Under the pieces are notes generated by a model. The model was not told the DNA's origin. It made no database searches and saw only the letters and a list, made by a program, of their open reading frames with translations. A stretch of DNA of 64,000 nt from positions 1-64,000 of the forward strand of contig DYCF01000021.1 of NCBI GenBank assembly GCA_019418225.1. The letters are read 5' to 3'. Each line of letters starts with the position of its first letter. The first letter of the stretch is position 1. This DNA comes from Clostridiales bacterium (lineage in GTDB: Bacteria; Bacillota; Clostridia; Lachnospirales; Cellulosilyticaceae). This document shows positions 32,002-42,347 of this stretch, one piece after another. The position numbers and the translations under genes were made by a program.

Positions 32002-33787
32002 TGCAACCTCCTATAACCTTTGGTAAATTTACTATTACCTTCGTTCCTTTCTCATATTCACTTATTATATGGATGCCATACTGCTTGCCATAATAAAGCT
32101 TAATTCTTTGATTAATATTATATAGTCCAAAACTCCCCTTAATTTTCTCTTCACCCTCTTCAAGCTGTTCCTGCAATGCCTTTAATCGCTCTGTCTCTAT
32201 GCCTAGCCCATCATCTTCTACCGTAATAATAAGCTCTTCTTGTGCCTCTAGTGTGCAAATAATCTTTCCTTCCCCTACCTTACCTTCTAATCCATGTACG
32301 AAGGCATTCTCCACTAATGGCTGTATAATAAGTGGTAAAATGCTTAATTGCATAGCTTCCTCTTGTCCATTTATTTCATAGCTGATACGGCTGCCAAAAC
32401 GAAATTTCTGAATTTCTAAATAGCCCTTAATCATATCCATTTCATCCTGCACTGTTACTTCTCGCTCCGTAACTTCCAGATTACGTCTCATTAATTTCGA
32501 AAGCAGTTTTACAACGCGTGCCAATTCCGTCTGCCCACTACAATAAGCTTTCATTCGAATAGTTTCTAAAGTATTATATAGAAAATGTGGGTTAATCTGT
32601 CTTGCTAACATCTCAAATTCCATTTCTTTTTGCCTACGCTTTAATTCTTCCTTTTGTACCTGGGCACGGTAAATTTCTTGTACTGTAGCATAGATATCTG
32701 TATAAAGTTCGCCAATTTCATCATGGCCCTCAATACTTTCTCTAATATTAAAGTCTCCCATAACAACTTTGTGCATTTCTTTCTTTACCAAAATAATACG
32801 CTCTGAAAAACTCCTTGAAAACAAAGCGATTAAAATGCCCGATAGTACAATACAAATCATCATAATCACTAAACTACTACCAATAATAGCGAGGGTTGTA
32901 CTTGTAATACTCTTTATAGACATATTCATACAAATCTCTAAGGCTGTCTCTTGTGTCTTAGATGGTGTATACCTATTAAAAATGATGTAATTTGCTTCCC
33001 TCATTTTAGTTTTTTGGTTTTTTGTATAAATCTTCATTTTATAGTTTTCATTGCTACTTATCTCTTTTTGTCTTAAAACCTCTAACTCCTTTTCAATAAC
33101 TGCCTTTTCACCGTTCGTAGCAATGACTTCTTGATTAACAGCAATAATCGTATCATAAGGCTCGTCCTTAATGATGCTTTGTAAACGTTCTGGATTTATA
33201 TTGATAGCAACTACGCCTATTAACCCTGACTTCTTGTCATGTATAGAACGGATAAGTGCTAAATAACTTTTTTTAGTTGTTTCATCATATTTGTAATCCC
33301 ATTCTAAACGGTCATTTCTTAAAACAGCTTCTTGATACCAATCTTGCTTTTTTATCTCATCTGTTGCATGCATAAAATTAGAATTACTGAGCAGGGTCAC
33401 ATTATCCGTATAAACTCTGATACTTATAATCTCACTATAATTCTTCAAGCATTCTTCTATCGTTGTTTCTAAGCTATAAGCTGCTACAACCTCTCCATAT
33501 GTTGCATACTGCGTTGTAAGGATTGTCCTAATTCTTTCATCTATGTAAATACGATCAGCTACACTATTGGCAATTTTAATCGTTTCATTCATACGCTCTT
33601 TAATACGGTCAATATTAACACTTGCCTCATTGACAGCGCGGTCTACAACCATATCACACATACGCCTAGTTAAAAAAAGACCTAAAATAAGCACAGGGAT
33701 GATAACAACAATAATATACATGCCAATAAGTTGATTTTTTACCTTTAAGTTTTTAAGGTTATTTAATAGCTTATTTGTTAAATGCAT
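31982..33787 (-). CDS. YesM-type sensor histidine kinase
   Basis: The 601-aa membrane kinase has a first transmembrane helix ~19-39, an extracellular Cache-like sensor ~45-290, a second transmembrane segment ~298-323, HAMP ~325-375, and a His_kinase domain with H401 in QINPHFLYN. ATP-binding motifs follow: PLVENAFVHG (N box) and VEDDGLGI (G box). It is a LytS/YesM-type kinase, typical partner of AraC-type response regulators. The sensor probably recognises an extracellular oligosaccharide or a solute-binding protein complex (inference). It lies between the GH3 and response-regulator genes. Confidence 0.93.
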   Translation of the reverse strand: MHLTNKLLNNLKNLKVKNQLIGMYIIVVIIPVLILGLFLTRRMCDMVVDRAVNEASVNIDRIKERMNETIKIANSVADRIYIDERIRTILTTQYATYGEVVAAYSLETTIEECLKNYSEIISIRVYTDNVTLLSNSNFMHATDEIKKQDWYQEAVLRNDRLEWDYKYDETTKKSYLALIRSIHDKKSGLIGVVAININPERLQSIIKDEPYDTIIAVNQEVIATNGEKAVIEKELEVLRQKEISSNENYKMKIYTKNQKTKMREANYIIFNRYTPSKTQETALEICMNMSIKSITSTTLAIIGSSLVIMMICIVLSGILIALFSRSFSERIILVKKEMHKVVMGDFNIRESIEGHDEIGELYTDIYATVQEIYRAQVQKEELKRRQKEMEFEMLARQINPHFLYNTLETIRMKAYCSGQTELARVVKLLSKLMRRNLEVTEREVTVQDEMDMIKGYLEIQKFRFGSRISYEINGQEEAMQLSILPLIIQPLVENAFVHGLEGKVGEGKIICTLEAQEELIITVEDDGLGIETERLKALQEQLEEGEEKIKGSFGLYNINQRIKLYYGKQYGIHIISEYEKGTKVIVNLPKVIGGCNEGIDY

Positions 33788-33850
33788 AATATACTCCTTA
33801 ACTTATCAATTACTATGCTTATTATATCACATTATTAAAATATTATTAAT

Positions 33851-35911
33851 TTAACTATAATTATATATATTAATTATTTTTTTCAGTCTTAAGTCGTTTA
33901 CTGAAGCACCTACGCCAACTTCAAATTGGTTACTTTCTATCTCCCATGCTTTCTTCTCCACATTATAGCTCATAAAATCACTTGAACTTAGCATAAACTT
34001 CACCTGTTGCACTTCTCCTGCTTTTAGTTCTACCTTTTCAAAGCCTTTTAGCTGGCGATATACTTTTTTTCCATCTGGAGCTACTTTTTTAATATAAAGC
34101 TGTGCAATTTCCTTACCTTGTACATGCCCTATATTTTTAAGCTTAAAGCTTACTTTAATATTTTCTCCTTCTCTTTCTACTTGCATATTACTATAATCAA
34201 ACTTCGTATAAGAAAGCCCATATCCAAATTCAAATAGTACTGGCACTTCATATGCATCAAAATAACGATAACCTACATAAGTTCCTTCATTATATGTGAC
34301 TGATTCTCCTCCCGGAAACTCACCAAACTTGCTAACGCTGCAATCTTCCAGGTGATATGGGAATGTAATAGGTAACTTCCCTGATGGATTTACCTTACCT
34401 GTTAAAACCTCGCCCAATGCATAACCACCTTCCATACCGTTGTACCAAGTTTGTACCAATGTATGTGCCTGATTTACCCAAGGCGTCATATCAACCGGTG
34501 AACCTGTTAGCATGATGATTATTGTTCGCGCATTAACCTCTAGCAGTGCTTTAATAAGCGCATCTTGACCATATGGTAAATGCATATCCTTTTTATCTGC
34601 TCCTTCACAGTCAATCTCATGATTTAATCCCCCCACAAAGATAACTGTATCTGATGCTTTAGCTAAGGCAATTGCCTCTTCAAATAATGCTTTTTGCTTG
34701 CTTATATTCTGACTATATCCCCTTGCATAGCTTAATTTAATATTGCCACCGAGATTCTGCTTAATTCCCATAAGTGGTGAAATCTCATAAAGCGCTTTAG
34801 CTTCTGCACTGCCGCCGCCATTAGAATGAAGCCTATCTGCATTATCACCAATTACAGCCACTTTTCCGACTGTTTTTAAGCTGAGTGGTAATAATCCTTT
34901 TTCATTTTTTAGTAGCACAATAGCTTCTTCTGCAACCTTTAATGTTTTTTCACGATTGCTTATTTTATTACATTGTCCCGTCTTACGTTCTTCATTAAAC
35001 ACATTGATTTTCTGCATCAGTTTTAATATATTTCTAACCTTCTCATCAATTACTTCTTCTTTAATCTTACCAGCCTTAACCGCTTTAATAAGTGGCTGCG
35101 CCATACAATAATCTGTATTTGTAACATTCATTTCAATATCTAATCCATTACTGGCAGCTTCTAATGTATGATGCACTGCTCCCCAGTCTGAAATAACGGT
35201 GCCATCAAATCCCCATTCATCTCTTAATATATCCTTTAATAAATAACTATTTTCAGAGCAGAACTCTCCTCTAAAACGATTATATGCACTCATAATTGTT
35301 TTAACCTTACCTTCTTTAACGACTTTTTCAAAAGCAGGTAAGTAAATTTCACGTAATGCCTTCTCATCGACTTCGGCATTTACACTAAGGCGATTTGTCT
35401 CTTGATTGTTTACGGCAAAATGCTTCACGCAAGCTGCTACATCATGTTGCTCTACCCCCTTTACAAAAGGTACTGCAATTTCTCCTATTAAATAAGGATC
35501 TTCTGACATATACTCAAAATTTCTGCCGCAAAGTGGCGTACGTACAATATTAATCCCTGGGGCTAAAATCACATCCTTTCCCCTTCCTCTTGCTTCTTCT
35601 CCTAAAACACTGCCGCTTTCATAGGCAAGCTTTCTATTCCAAGTAGCTGCAAGTGCCATATTACAAGGAAGATAGGTTGTATAATCATCTGAAAGTCCCA
35701 TCGGTGTAAAACTTATCTCCCCATCTAGCATATATTTTACATATTCCTTTTTGCCATAAAACTCCTTACGTACACCCATAGGCCCATCTGACATCACAAG
35801 TTCTGGAATACCTAATCGTGATACACCGCCAGATTTAAAAATCTCACTGCCATAGCACATGCCTACCTTCTCTTCTAAAGTCATTTCCCCAATTATTTTT
35901 TCAATATCCAT
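33851..35911 (-). CDS. GH3 beta-glucosidase
   Basis: The 686-aa family 3 glycosidase has an N-terminal TIM barrel with KHF (163-165), NNQE (168-171) and nucleophile D242 in VISDWGA. An alpha/beta sandwich domain follows (~330-530, with GGLNHEIDCEGADK), then a C-terminal fibronectin-III-like domain (~590-685). There is no signal peptide, so it is cytoplasmic. It would remove beta-glucose units from the trimmed xyloglucan backbone; a beta-xylosidase or other specificity cannot be excluded. A terminator-like hairpin lies between the GH31 gene and its start, which follows GGAGG. Confidence 0.92.
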   Translation of the reverse strand: MDIEKIIGEMTLEEKVGMCYGSEIFKSGGVSRLGIPELVMSDGPMGVRKEFYGKKEYVKYMLDGEISFTPMGLSDDYTTYLPCNMALAATWNRKLAYESGSVLGEEARGRGKDVILAPGINIVRTPLCGRNFEYMSEDPYLIGEIAVPFVKGVEQHDVAACVKHFAVNNQETNRLSVNAEVDEKALREIYLPAFEKVVKEGKVKTIMSAYNRFRGEFCSENSYLLKDILRDEWGFDGTVISDWGAVHHTLEAASNGLDIEMNVTNTDYCMAQPLIKAVKAGKIKEEVIDEKVRNILKLMQKINVFNEERKTGQCNKISNREKTLKVAEEAIVLLKNEKGLLPLSLKTVGKVAVIGDNADRLHSNGGGSAEAKALYEISPLMGIKQNLGGNIKLSYARGYSQNISKQKALFEEAIALAKASDTVIFVGGLNHEIDCEGADKKDMHLPYGQDALIKALLEVNARTIIIMLTGSPVDMTPWVNQAHTLVQTWYNGMEGGYALGEVLTGKVNPSGKLPITFPYHLEDCSVSKFGEFPGGESVTYNEGTYVGYRYFDAYEVPVLFEFGYGLSYTKFDYSNMQVEREGENIKVSFKLKNIGHVQGKEIAQLYIKKVAPDGKKVYRQLKGFEKVELKAGEVQQVKFMLSSSDFMSYNVEKKAWEIESNQFEVGVGASVNDLRLKKIINIYNYS

Positions 35912-35927
35912 TCCGCTTCCTCCATAT

Positions 35928-35975
35928 CAAAAAGGCATATGGCCATGATCTTCATCCTGTCCATATGCCCTTTTC
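35928..35975 (-). terminator. Intercistronic terminator-like hairpin between GH31 and GH3
   Basis: CATATGG and its complement, extended by AAAAGG/CCCTTTT, form a stem (35928-35942 with 35961-35975). On the minus strand it is followed by TTTTT. It may reduce read-through into the GH3-kinase-regulator-GH42 part of the operon. Confidence 0.6.
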
Positions 35976-36001
35976 AATTTAGCATTATCAAATTATTTTA
36001 T

Positions 36002-38353
36002 TTATTCACCTAAAAAGCAGATAATCTCTTTATGTCCTAGTGTTGATGTGATATAAGTACCATCTTCTTTGATTTCAAAACTTGCACCAGTTACTTCTTT
36101 TACACTATTTACATTTTTAAGTATCATGGTCCAAGGTTTATCATCGCCATCTGTCGTAATAACAACTTTGTCAGCAATTTTCATAGCTGTTACAGATAGC
36201 TCCACCTCACCTCTCATATTAATAACTTCTGTCTTAGCTGCCTTACCTTCTTGAAGTTCATAGGCCATAAGACATACATTTTCTCTATAATCATATTCTG
36301 TTTGTGCATCATTAGCACCTATTGGAATAATACTATTTTCTCTTATAAGGATTGGAAGACTTAAATAGTCATGTTTCTCTGTATACCATTTGCCGCCTTC
36401 TACAACCTCATTTGTAAGCAGTTTGGTCCATTTGCCTTCTGGTACATAGTATTGTGCAATGCCTTCTTCATTAAAGATTGGTGCCACTAAAATCTCTTCA
36501 CCTATCATATATTGTTTATCTAAATAAGCACAAGTAGGATCTTTTTCAAACTCTACAACCATAGCACGCATTGTAGAAACACCTGTTTTAGCTGTATCTG
36601 CTGCTGTTTTAAATAAATATGGCATTAATTTGCATTTAAGTTTTGTAAAGTAACGGACAACATCAACAGATTCTTCATCATAGAGCCATGGCACCCTATA
36701 AGATGTGCTACCATGTAAACGGCTATGAGAAGAAAGAAGGCCAAAGGCAGCCCATCTCTTATAAACATCAGCTGTAGCTGTGCTTTCAAAACCACCCATA
36801 TCATGACTCCAGAAGCCAAAGCCTGAGAGACAAAGTGAAAGACCACCACGTAAACTTTCTGCCATTGATTCAAAATCGGCTGTACAGTCTCCTCCCCAGT
36901 GAACTGGAAACTGCTGACCACCTGCTGTAGCAGAACGGGCAAAGAGAACAGCTTCATTTTCTCCTCTCTTACGTTTTAAGAGATCAAATACCGTTTTGTT
37001 ATAAAGGAATGTATAGTAGTTATGCATCTTAACTGGATCTGAGCCATCATGATAAACAACGCCTTTGGTTGGAATTCTTTCACCAAAGTCTGTTTTAAAG
37101 CAGTCTACGCCCATATCTAATAAGGTTTCTAACTTATCTTGATACCATTTGCAAGCATCTGGGTTTGTAAAATCTACAAGTGCCATGCCTGGCTGCCACA
37201 TATCCCATTGCCATACACTTCCATCTGTACGTTTGACTAAATATCCTTTTTCTGCTGCTTCATCAAATAAGCTAGAGGCTTCTGCAATATATGAATTAAT
37301 CCATACACAGATTTTAAGCCCTTTTGCTTTCATACGTTTAAGCATTGCTACTGGGTCAGGGAACACTTCCTCATCCCAAGTAAAATCACACCAATTAAAG
37401 CCTTTCATCCAGAAACAGTCAAAGTGGAAAACTTGAAGCGGAATATCACGCTCTGCCATGCCATCTACGAAACTCATAACTGTTTCTTCATCATAATTAG
37501 TTGTAAATGAAGTTGTAAGCCAAAGACCAAATGACCAAGCTGGTGGCAAAGCTGGTTTACCTGTAAGAGACGTGTAGTTTTCAAGTACTTCTTTCATACT
37601 CTCGCCGCCAATGATAAAGTATTCAAGTTTTTCTCCTGGCACACTAAATTGTACTTTTGTTACCTTTTCTGAACCTACTTCAAAAGAAACATGTTCTGGA
37701 TGATTAACAAATACACCATAGTCTCTATTTGTAATATAAAATGGTACTGTTTTATAAGATTGATCTGTACTTGTACCGCCATCTTCATTCCAGGTTTCTA
37801 CTGTTTGACCATTTTTAATAAATGGTGTGAAGCGTTCACCAAGGCCATAAACAAGTTCACCTACTGATAAACCTAATTGTTCTCTCATATAACATTGGCT
37901 AAGGTCATCATTTAAGAATTCGCCACTTGCTGATGTAATATAAGCTGCACTTCTAAAGCCGCTTGTTGTAAGTTTCTTCGTGCCCCTATAGAAATCCATA
38001 TGGAAGCCATTTTCCTCGCTAATGACAATGCGCATTTCTCCATTTTTAATAGTCAGTTCATCTTCTTTTTCATATGTAAGTGGTAAATTATCATTTTCTA
38101 GTATTTCATAATGAGGCCCTAAATCTTTCATTCCTTTATAATGTACCATTGAAATCTTAAAAACATCTTTCATAGGTGCTGAAATTGTATAAGTAAGCAC
38201 AGGCCCACCCAAGGTATCCCCACGATGATTAATTTTCTTACAAGGTACATAAAGCTCTAGCGCACCATTTTTTTCCTTAATGCTATAAACTTCTTGTGGA
38301 CTAAAACTTGCAATCCCATCTTTATTAAGCCAACAACCATTACTAAATCTCAT
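36002..38353 (-). CDS. GH31 alpha-xylosidase (YicI type)
   Basis: The 783-aa family 31 enzyme has nucleophile D422 in CFKTDFGE, an acid/base Asp in the HWGGDC region (~484) and the FHFDCFWMKGF segment (~309-319). In E. coli YicI the same Cys-Phe-Trp block selects xylose over glucose, so alpha-xylosidase is favoured over alpha-glucosidase. There is no signal peptide. It would remove alpha-1,6-xylose from the non-reducing end of xyloglucan oligosaccharides, alternating with the GH3 enzyme. It is encoded 222 bp downstream of the binding-protein gene, after a stem-loop. Confidence 0.93.
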   Translation of the reverse strand: MRFSNGCWLNKDGIASFSPQEVYSIKEKNGALELYVPCKKINHRGDTLGGPVLTYTISAPMKDVFKISMVHYKGMKDLGPHYEILENDNLPLTYEKEDELTIKNGEMRIVISEENGFHMDFYRGTKKLTTSGFRSAAYITSASGEFLNDDLSQCYMREQLGLSVGELVYGLGERFTPFIKNGQTVETWNEDGGTSTDQSYKTVPFYITNRDYGVFVNHPEHVSFEVGSEKVTKVQFSVPGEKLEYFIIGGESMKEVLENYTSLTGKPALPPAWSFGLWLTTSFTTNYDEETVMSFVDGMAERDIPLQVFHFDCFWMKGFNWCDFTWDEEVFPDPVAMLKRMKAKGLKICVWINSYIAEASSLFDEAAEKGYLVKRTDGSVWQWDMWQPGMALVDFTNPDACKWYQDKLETLLDMGVDCFKTDFGERIPTKGVVYHDGSDPVKMHNYYTFLYNKTVFDLLKRKRGENEAVLFARSATAGGQQFPVHWGGDCTADFESMAESLRGGLSLCLSGFGFWSHDMGGFESTATADVYKRWAAFGLLSSHSRLHGSTSYRVPWLYDEESVDVVRYFTKLKCKLMPYLFKTAADTAKTGVSTMRAMVVEFEKDPTCAYLDKQYMIGEEILVAPIFNEEGIAQYYVPEGKWTKLLTNEVVEGGKWYTEKHDYLSLPILIRENSIIPIGANDAQTEYDYRENVCLMAYELQEGKAAKTEVINMRGEVELSVTAMKIADKVVITTDGDDKPWTMILKNVNSVKEVTGASFEIKEDGTYITSTLGHKEIICFLGE

Positions 38354-38493
38354 AGATCCACTCTCCTATCTCACACCGTATTTATACCTATCTCCCATTT
38401 TTCATCTGTCTCTATTTATCGAAAATAGTTTTCTCTATCTCTAAAGCTACCCCTAGCCCTCTCTCTTTATCCTTCACTATGCCTTACATAGTA

Positions 38494-38529
38494 CAAGCTT
38501 GACAAAAGAGCTATCTTTTCTCAAGCTTG
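38494..38529 (-). other. Stem-loop in the gap between binding-protein and GH31 genes
   Basis: CAAGCTTGA plus AAAAGA (38494-38509) pairs with TCTTTT and TCAAGCTTG (38514-38529), with one mismatch. No T-run follows, so it is more likely an mRNA-protecting stem-loop after the highly expressed binding-protein gene than a terminator. The rest of this 222-bp gap is pyrimidine-rich with no motif seen. Confidence 0.55.
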
Positions 38530-38575
38530 CACATGTCCTACTTATTTATTTTTGTTATGCTATTATAATTTATGT

Positions 38576-40312
38576 TTAGTTATTCCAGAAAGCAATTGTA
38601 TCTTTTGTATATTGTGTCATTTGCGCATTTGCCTCTGCTACACCCATTTCATCAAGTTTAGCCATAATGGTATCCCAAGCTGCATCAAAGTCTTCTGGTT
38701 TTCCTAAAATAGCTTGTGTTACAGCTTGTTTAATGTAATCTTCAGATTTTTTGTTGAAGATTGCAAGATCACTATCTGATGGAATAGAGAATTGCCATGC
38801 TTGACCATGTTTAGATACAGGAAGTGAATCTCTAGCTGGGAAGAAGTCTACCCAAAGTTCTTTACCATAAGCTTTAAGTGTTTCTTTTTCTGTCTCTGTG
38901 AATTCAGCTTCAACTTGTTCTGGGCTGTTTGTTGAATAGTAGTTACCTGTTGGGTCTACAGCACCATCACCTCTTTGTGGGAATGGATATGTATATTTAC
39001 CAACACCTGTTTTCTTAACAAAGTCTTTATCAGACACTTTTTGTTGTTGCATTTCTTCAGTAAGTTGTCTCTTACCATTTTCATCAATTGTGTAGTTGAC
39101 ACCTTCAATACCCCAGTTATTAAGTACTTGTGCCTCATCAGAAGCCATCCAATCTAGGAATTCAAATGCTCTATCAGCATTTTCGCTAGATGCACAAATT
39201 GCAATACCTTGACCACCACTGAATCCTGGGTCTTTAGAGAATTGAGACTCAATATCTTCATTTAAAGTAACATTAAGTGCTGCCATTGTTCTTTCTTCAA
39301 GACCTGCTGCAATGAGGGCTTTTTTAGCATCTCCTGTTCCCCAGTCAGGTGTTGCACTACCAAGTACACGACCTGATGCAAGTTTTGCATAGTAAACGTC
39401 TTCTTGGTGTGTAAATGATTCTGGGTCTAATAAGCCGATATCATTCATATGGCAAAGCCATTTCATATATTCTTTAACGCCTGGTTCAAGGTATTTGTAT
39501 TTAGCTTCTCCTGTATCATCATTGATAGACCATTCACCATCATCAAATATGCCCGCTGCTGCACCGGCTATATTTCCAACAGTGATAAGCCATCTCCAAT
39601 CACTACCCATGAGGCAAAGGCCAATTGTGTCTTGTCCTTCAATTTGTGGATATTTATCTTTGTAAGCTTGAAGTGCTGCTTCATATTTATCAATTGTATT
39701 AATAAGTGGGTAACCTTGATCTTTAAGAACAGCATTTTGAATTTGCATAACACCATCTGTTTTCCAAAGTGCTGTACTTACACCATAGCATCCTACAGTA
39801 TAGATTGTTGGATCATCTTGGCTAAATTTAAGTCTTTGCATCATATCGCCATATAAGTATTTAAGGTTATCCCCTTTTTCTTCAATTAAATCATCAAGAG
39901 GAAGAAGTGCTCCTGCATCAATTAATTTATTAACATCACCTTTTGCATAAATCATATCTGGATAATCGCCACTAGCAATCATAAGTGGAATAGCTTGTTC
40001 ATCCCCACCTACAGCATGTTCAATCTTTAATGTTACACCTGTAAGTTCTGTAATTTTCTGAGCAATTGGGTCTGTGAATTCAATATCTTCTGTAACGTCT
40101 TTTTCAAATAGTGTCAGTGTAACAGGTGTTCTATCCTCAAGGCCTACAAAACCATCTGCATCTGCTGAAGCGGCTGGTGCTTCACTTGCTACTGACTGAG
40201 TTTCTGCTGGCTCACTAGAAGCTGTTTTAGCTGTATCACTACCACATCCTGCAAGTACGCCCCCTAAACAACACATAGATAATAAGATTGCTGTAAACTT
40301 CATTTTTTTCAT
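38576..40312 (-). CDS. Sugar ABC transporter substrate-binding lipoprotein
   Basis: The 578-aa extracellular solute-binding protein has a signal peptide with lipobox LAGC (lipidated C23), a short Ser/Ala/Glu-rich linker, and a two-lobed binding fold with the VTLTLFEKD and GDYPDMIYAKGD segments. The large size and the neighbouring LplB/LplC-type permeases match transporters for oligosaccharides. The likely ligand is a xyloglucan oligosaccharide, from context. The ATG at 40312 is preferred because AGAGG abuts an earlier in-frame ATG at 40321. It lies 113 bp downstream of the second permease gene. Confidence 0.92.
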   Translation of the reverse strand: MKKMKFTAILLSMCCLGGVLAGCGSDTAKTASSEPAETQSVASEAPAASADADGFVGLEDRTPVTLTLFEKDVTEDIEFTDPIAQKITELTGVTLKIEHAVGGDEQAIPLMIASGDYPDMIYAKGDVNKLIDAGALLPLDDLIEEKGDNLKYLYGDMMQRLKFSQDDPTIYTVGCYGVSTALWKTDGVMQIQNAVLKDQGYPLINTIDKYEAALQAYKDKYPQIEGQDTIGLCLMGSDWRWLITVGNIAGAAAGIFDDGEWSINDDTGEAKYKYLEPGVKEYMKWLCHMNDIGLLDPESFTHQEDVYYAKLASGRVLGSATPDWGTGDAKKALIAAGLEERTMAALNVTLNEDIESQFSKDPGFSGGQGIAICASSENADRAFEFLDWMASDEAQVLNNWGIEGVNYTIDENGKRQLTEEMQQQKVSDKDFVKKTGVGKYTYPFPQRGDGAVDPTGNYYSTNSPEQVEAEFTETEKETLKAYGKELWVDFFPARDSLPVSKHGQAWQFSIPSDSDLAIFNKKSEDYIKQAVTQAILGKPEDFDAAWDTIMAKLDEMGVAEANAQMTQYTKDTIAFWNN

Positions 40313-40425
40313 TTCATTCATCCTCTCTTTTTTTACCTAAATTTGTACTTTTTTTCTCTGTCTGTCTTAAAAGTTTACTTAGATATTGCTGAAGCTGCCT
40401 TTCATGAAAAATCTCTTACTTTAAT

Positions 40426-41316
40426 CTAGCTCTTAACTGCTCCAATTGTCATACCAGATACAAAGTATCTTTGTAAGAATGGATAAACACATACAATAGG
40501 AACTGTAGTCACTACAGTAATTGCCATCTTAATAGATTCTGGATTAGATGTTACTTGTTTAATACCTTGAGAATTGATATCTGCCGCTTTAATACCTGCT
40601 GATGCATTATCAAGTACCTTCATAAGTTCATATTGAAGAGTTGTTAAACTGTCATTTGAACGACAATATAAATATGTGTCAAACCAACTATTCCACTGAC
40701 CTACTGCAAGGAATAATGCTACTGTTGCAATAACTGGTAAACATAATGGTAAAACGATCTTATAAAAGATAGTAAAATCATTAGCACCATCTATTTTAGC
40801 GGATTCTTGTAGTTCATAAGGCAGATTATCCATAAACGAACGTAGTACAATGATATTAAATCCACTTAAAATCATTGGCCAAATATATACTGAGAAATGT
40901 CCAATTAATCCTAATCCTTTAATAACCATATATTCGGGAATCATACCACCACTTACATACATTGTAATAACAAAGAGTACTGTGATAGGTTTTCTAAACA
41001 CATAGTCTTTTCGGCTTAATGTATAGGCAAGCATTGCTGTACATATAACCCCTATAAGAGTACCAACTACAGTTCTTGATACAGAAACCATGAACCCTGT
41101 TATAATCTTTGTATTCGAAGAAAAGATTTCCTTATAGTTATTTAATGTAAACTTTCTAGGCCATAAGTGAATGCCACCTCTTACTGTATCCGTTGCATCA
41201 TTAAATGAAACAGCCAGTACTTGTAAGAAGGGGTAAAGTGTAATGATAAGTATAATAGTCATAATTATTGCAATGATAACATCTGGTATAGTAATTCTTT
41301 TTCTAACTGCTGACAT
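40426..41316 (-). CDS. Carbohydrate ABC transporter permease (LplC/MalG type)
   Basis: The 296-aa inner-membrane permease has six transmembrane helices and the EAA loop ELQESAKIDGANDFTIFYKI (~168-187), which docks the ATPase. It belongs to the CUT1 group of oligosaccharide importers and pairs with the preceding permease gene 12 bp upstream. AAGGAGGGG precedes the start. No ATPase gene is present in the locus, so a shared MsmK-type ATPase encoded elsewhere is expected. Confidence 0.94.
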   Translation of the reverse strand: MSAVRKRITIPDVIIAIIMTIILIITLYPFLQVLAVSFNDATDTVRGGIHLWPRKFTLNNYKEIFSSNTKIITGFMVSVSRTVVGTLIGVICTAMLAYTLSRKDYVFRKPITVLFVITMYVSGGMIPEYMVIKGLGLIGHFSVYIWPMILSGFNIIVLRSFMDNLPYELQESAKIDGANDFTIFYKIVLPLCLPVIATVALFLAVGQWNSWFDTYLYCRSNDSLTTLQYELMKVLDNASAGIKAADINSQGIKQVTSNPESIKMAITVVTTVPIVCVYPFLQRYFVSGMTIGAVKS

Positions 41317-41328
41317 TGTTTCCCCTCC

Positions 41329-42288
41329 TTAAATTAATTGACCTTCACCTGATTTTTTCGCCAATCGGTTTGCAAACCAAATGAGGATGATACTTACAAC
41401 TGACTTGAAGATACCGATTGCAGTACCATATGAATAACGCATCATACCAATACCATAATCAAGTACATATTTATCAAGTACCAATGATTTCTCTGCTACA
41501 ATATTGTTGCCTAATAAGTATTGTTTCTCGAAACCAATGTTGACAAGTCCACCAATATTCATAATAAGAAGGATAATGATTGTACCTTTAATACTTGGAA
41601 GTGTAATATTCCAAATCTGTTGCCATCTATTGGCACCATCTACTTTAGCTGCTTCATACAGCTGCATATCAATACCTGTAATAGCTGCTAAATAAATAAT
41701 GGCATTCCAACCTGTTTCTTTCCATATATCAGAAGCTGTTACAATACCCCAGAACATATTGGGGACTGCTAAGAAATTGATTGGTTGTTTTAAAATATGT
41801 AAATTGACTAATAGTTCGTTTACAACACCGTTTGGTGAAAGTAATTGTCCTACAATATTTGCAACAACTACCCAAGAAACAAAGTGAGGTAAATATGAAA
41901 CAGTTTGTACTAATTTTTTATACTTAACACCACGCATTTCATTTAATAAAATTGCAAATGTAATCGAACAAAGTGTACCAAATACAATAGCTAAAATACT
42001 CATACCCAGTGTATTAATTAGTGCTTGGTAAAATTGCTCTTCCTTAAATAAGGTAATAAAGTGCTTAAATCCTACCCACTTCGAACCAAAAATCCCCTTT
42101 GCCGGCTTATAATCTTGAAATGCCATAAGCCATCCTGCTAATGGTGCATACTTAAAAACAAGGACCCAAATAACAAATGGCGCTGACATCGCAATCAAAT
42201 ATTTCTGGTCTTTTAATTTCTGTCCAAACGAAGCTTTATAATACTGTTGTTGTGTTTTATTGTTTGTTTTCGCTAAAATATTTACCAC
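41329..42288 (-). CDS. Carbohydrate ABC transporter permease (LplB/MalF type)
   Basis: The 319-aa permease has six transmembrane helices and the EAA loop QLYEAAKVDGANRWQQIWNI (~209-228). It forms a heterodimer with the following permease for sugar uptake. The start codon is uncertain: the GTG at 42288 follows AGAGGGG with almost no spacing, and there is no better ATG nearby, so translation may begin a few codons later. It is the first transporter gene after the GH95 gene. Direct repeats and a -10-like box lie just upstream, suggesting a regulated promoter here. Confidence 0.92.
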   Translation of the reverse strand: MVNILAKTNNKTQQQYYKASFGQKLKDQKYLIAMSAPFVIWVLVFKYAPLAGWLMAFQDYKPAKGIFGSKWVGFKHFITLFKEEQFYQALINTLGMSILAIVFGTLCSITFAILLNEMRGVKYKKLVQTVSYLPHFVSWVVVANIVGQLLSPNGVVNELLVNLHILKQPINFLAVPNMFWGIVTASDIWKETGWNAIIYLAAITGIDMQLYEAAKVDGANRWQQIWNITLPSIKGTIIILLIMNIGGLVNIGFEKQYLLGNNIVAEKSLVLDKYVLDYGIGMMRYSYGTAIGIFKSVVSIILIWFANRLAKKSGEGQLI

Positions 42289-42347
42289 TCCCCTCTATGA
42301 TTTATACAATTTTTCTATAAATATATATTAGTATAAATATAGAGTTA

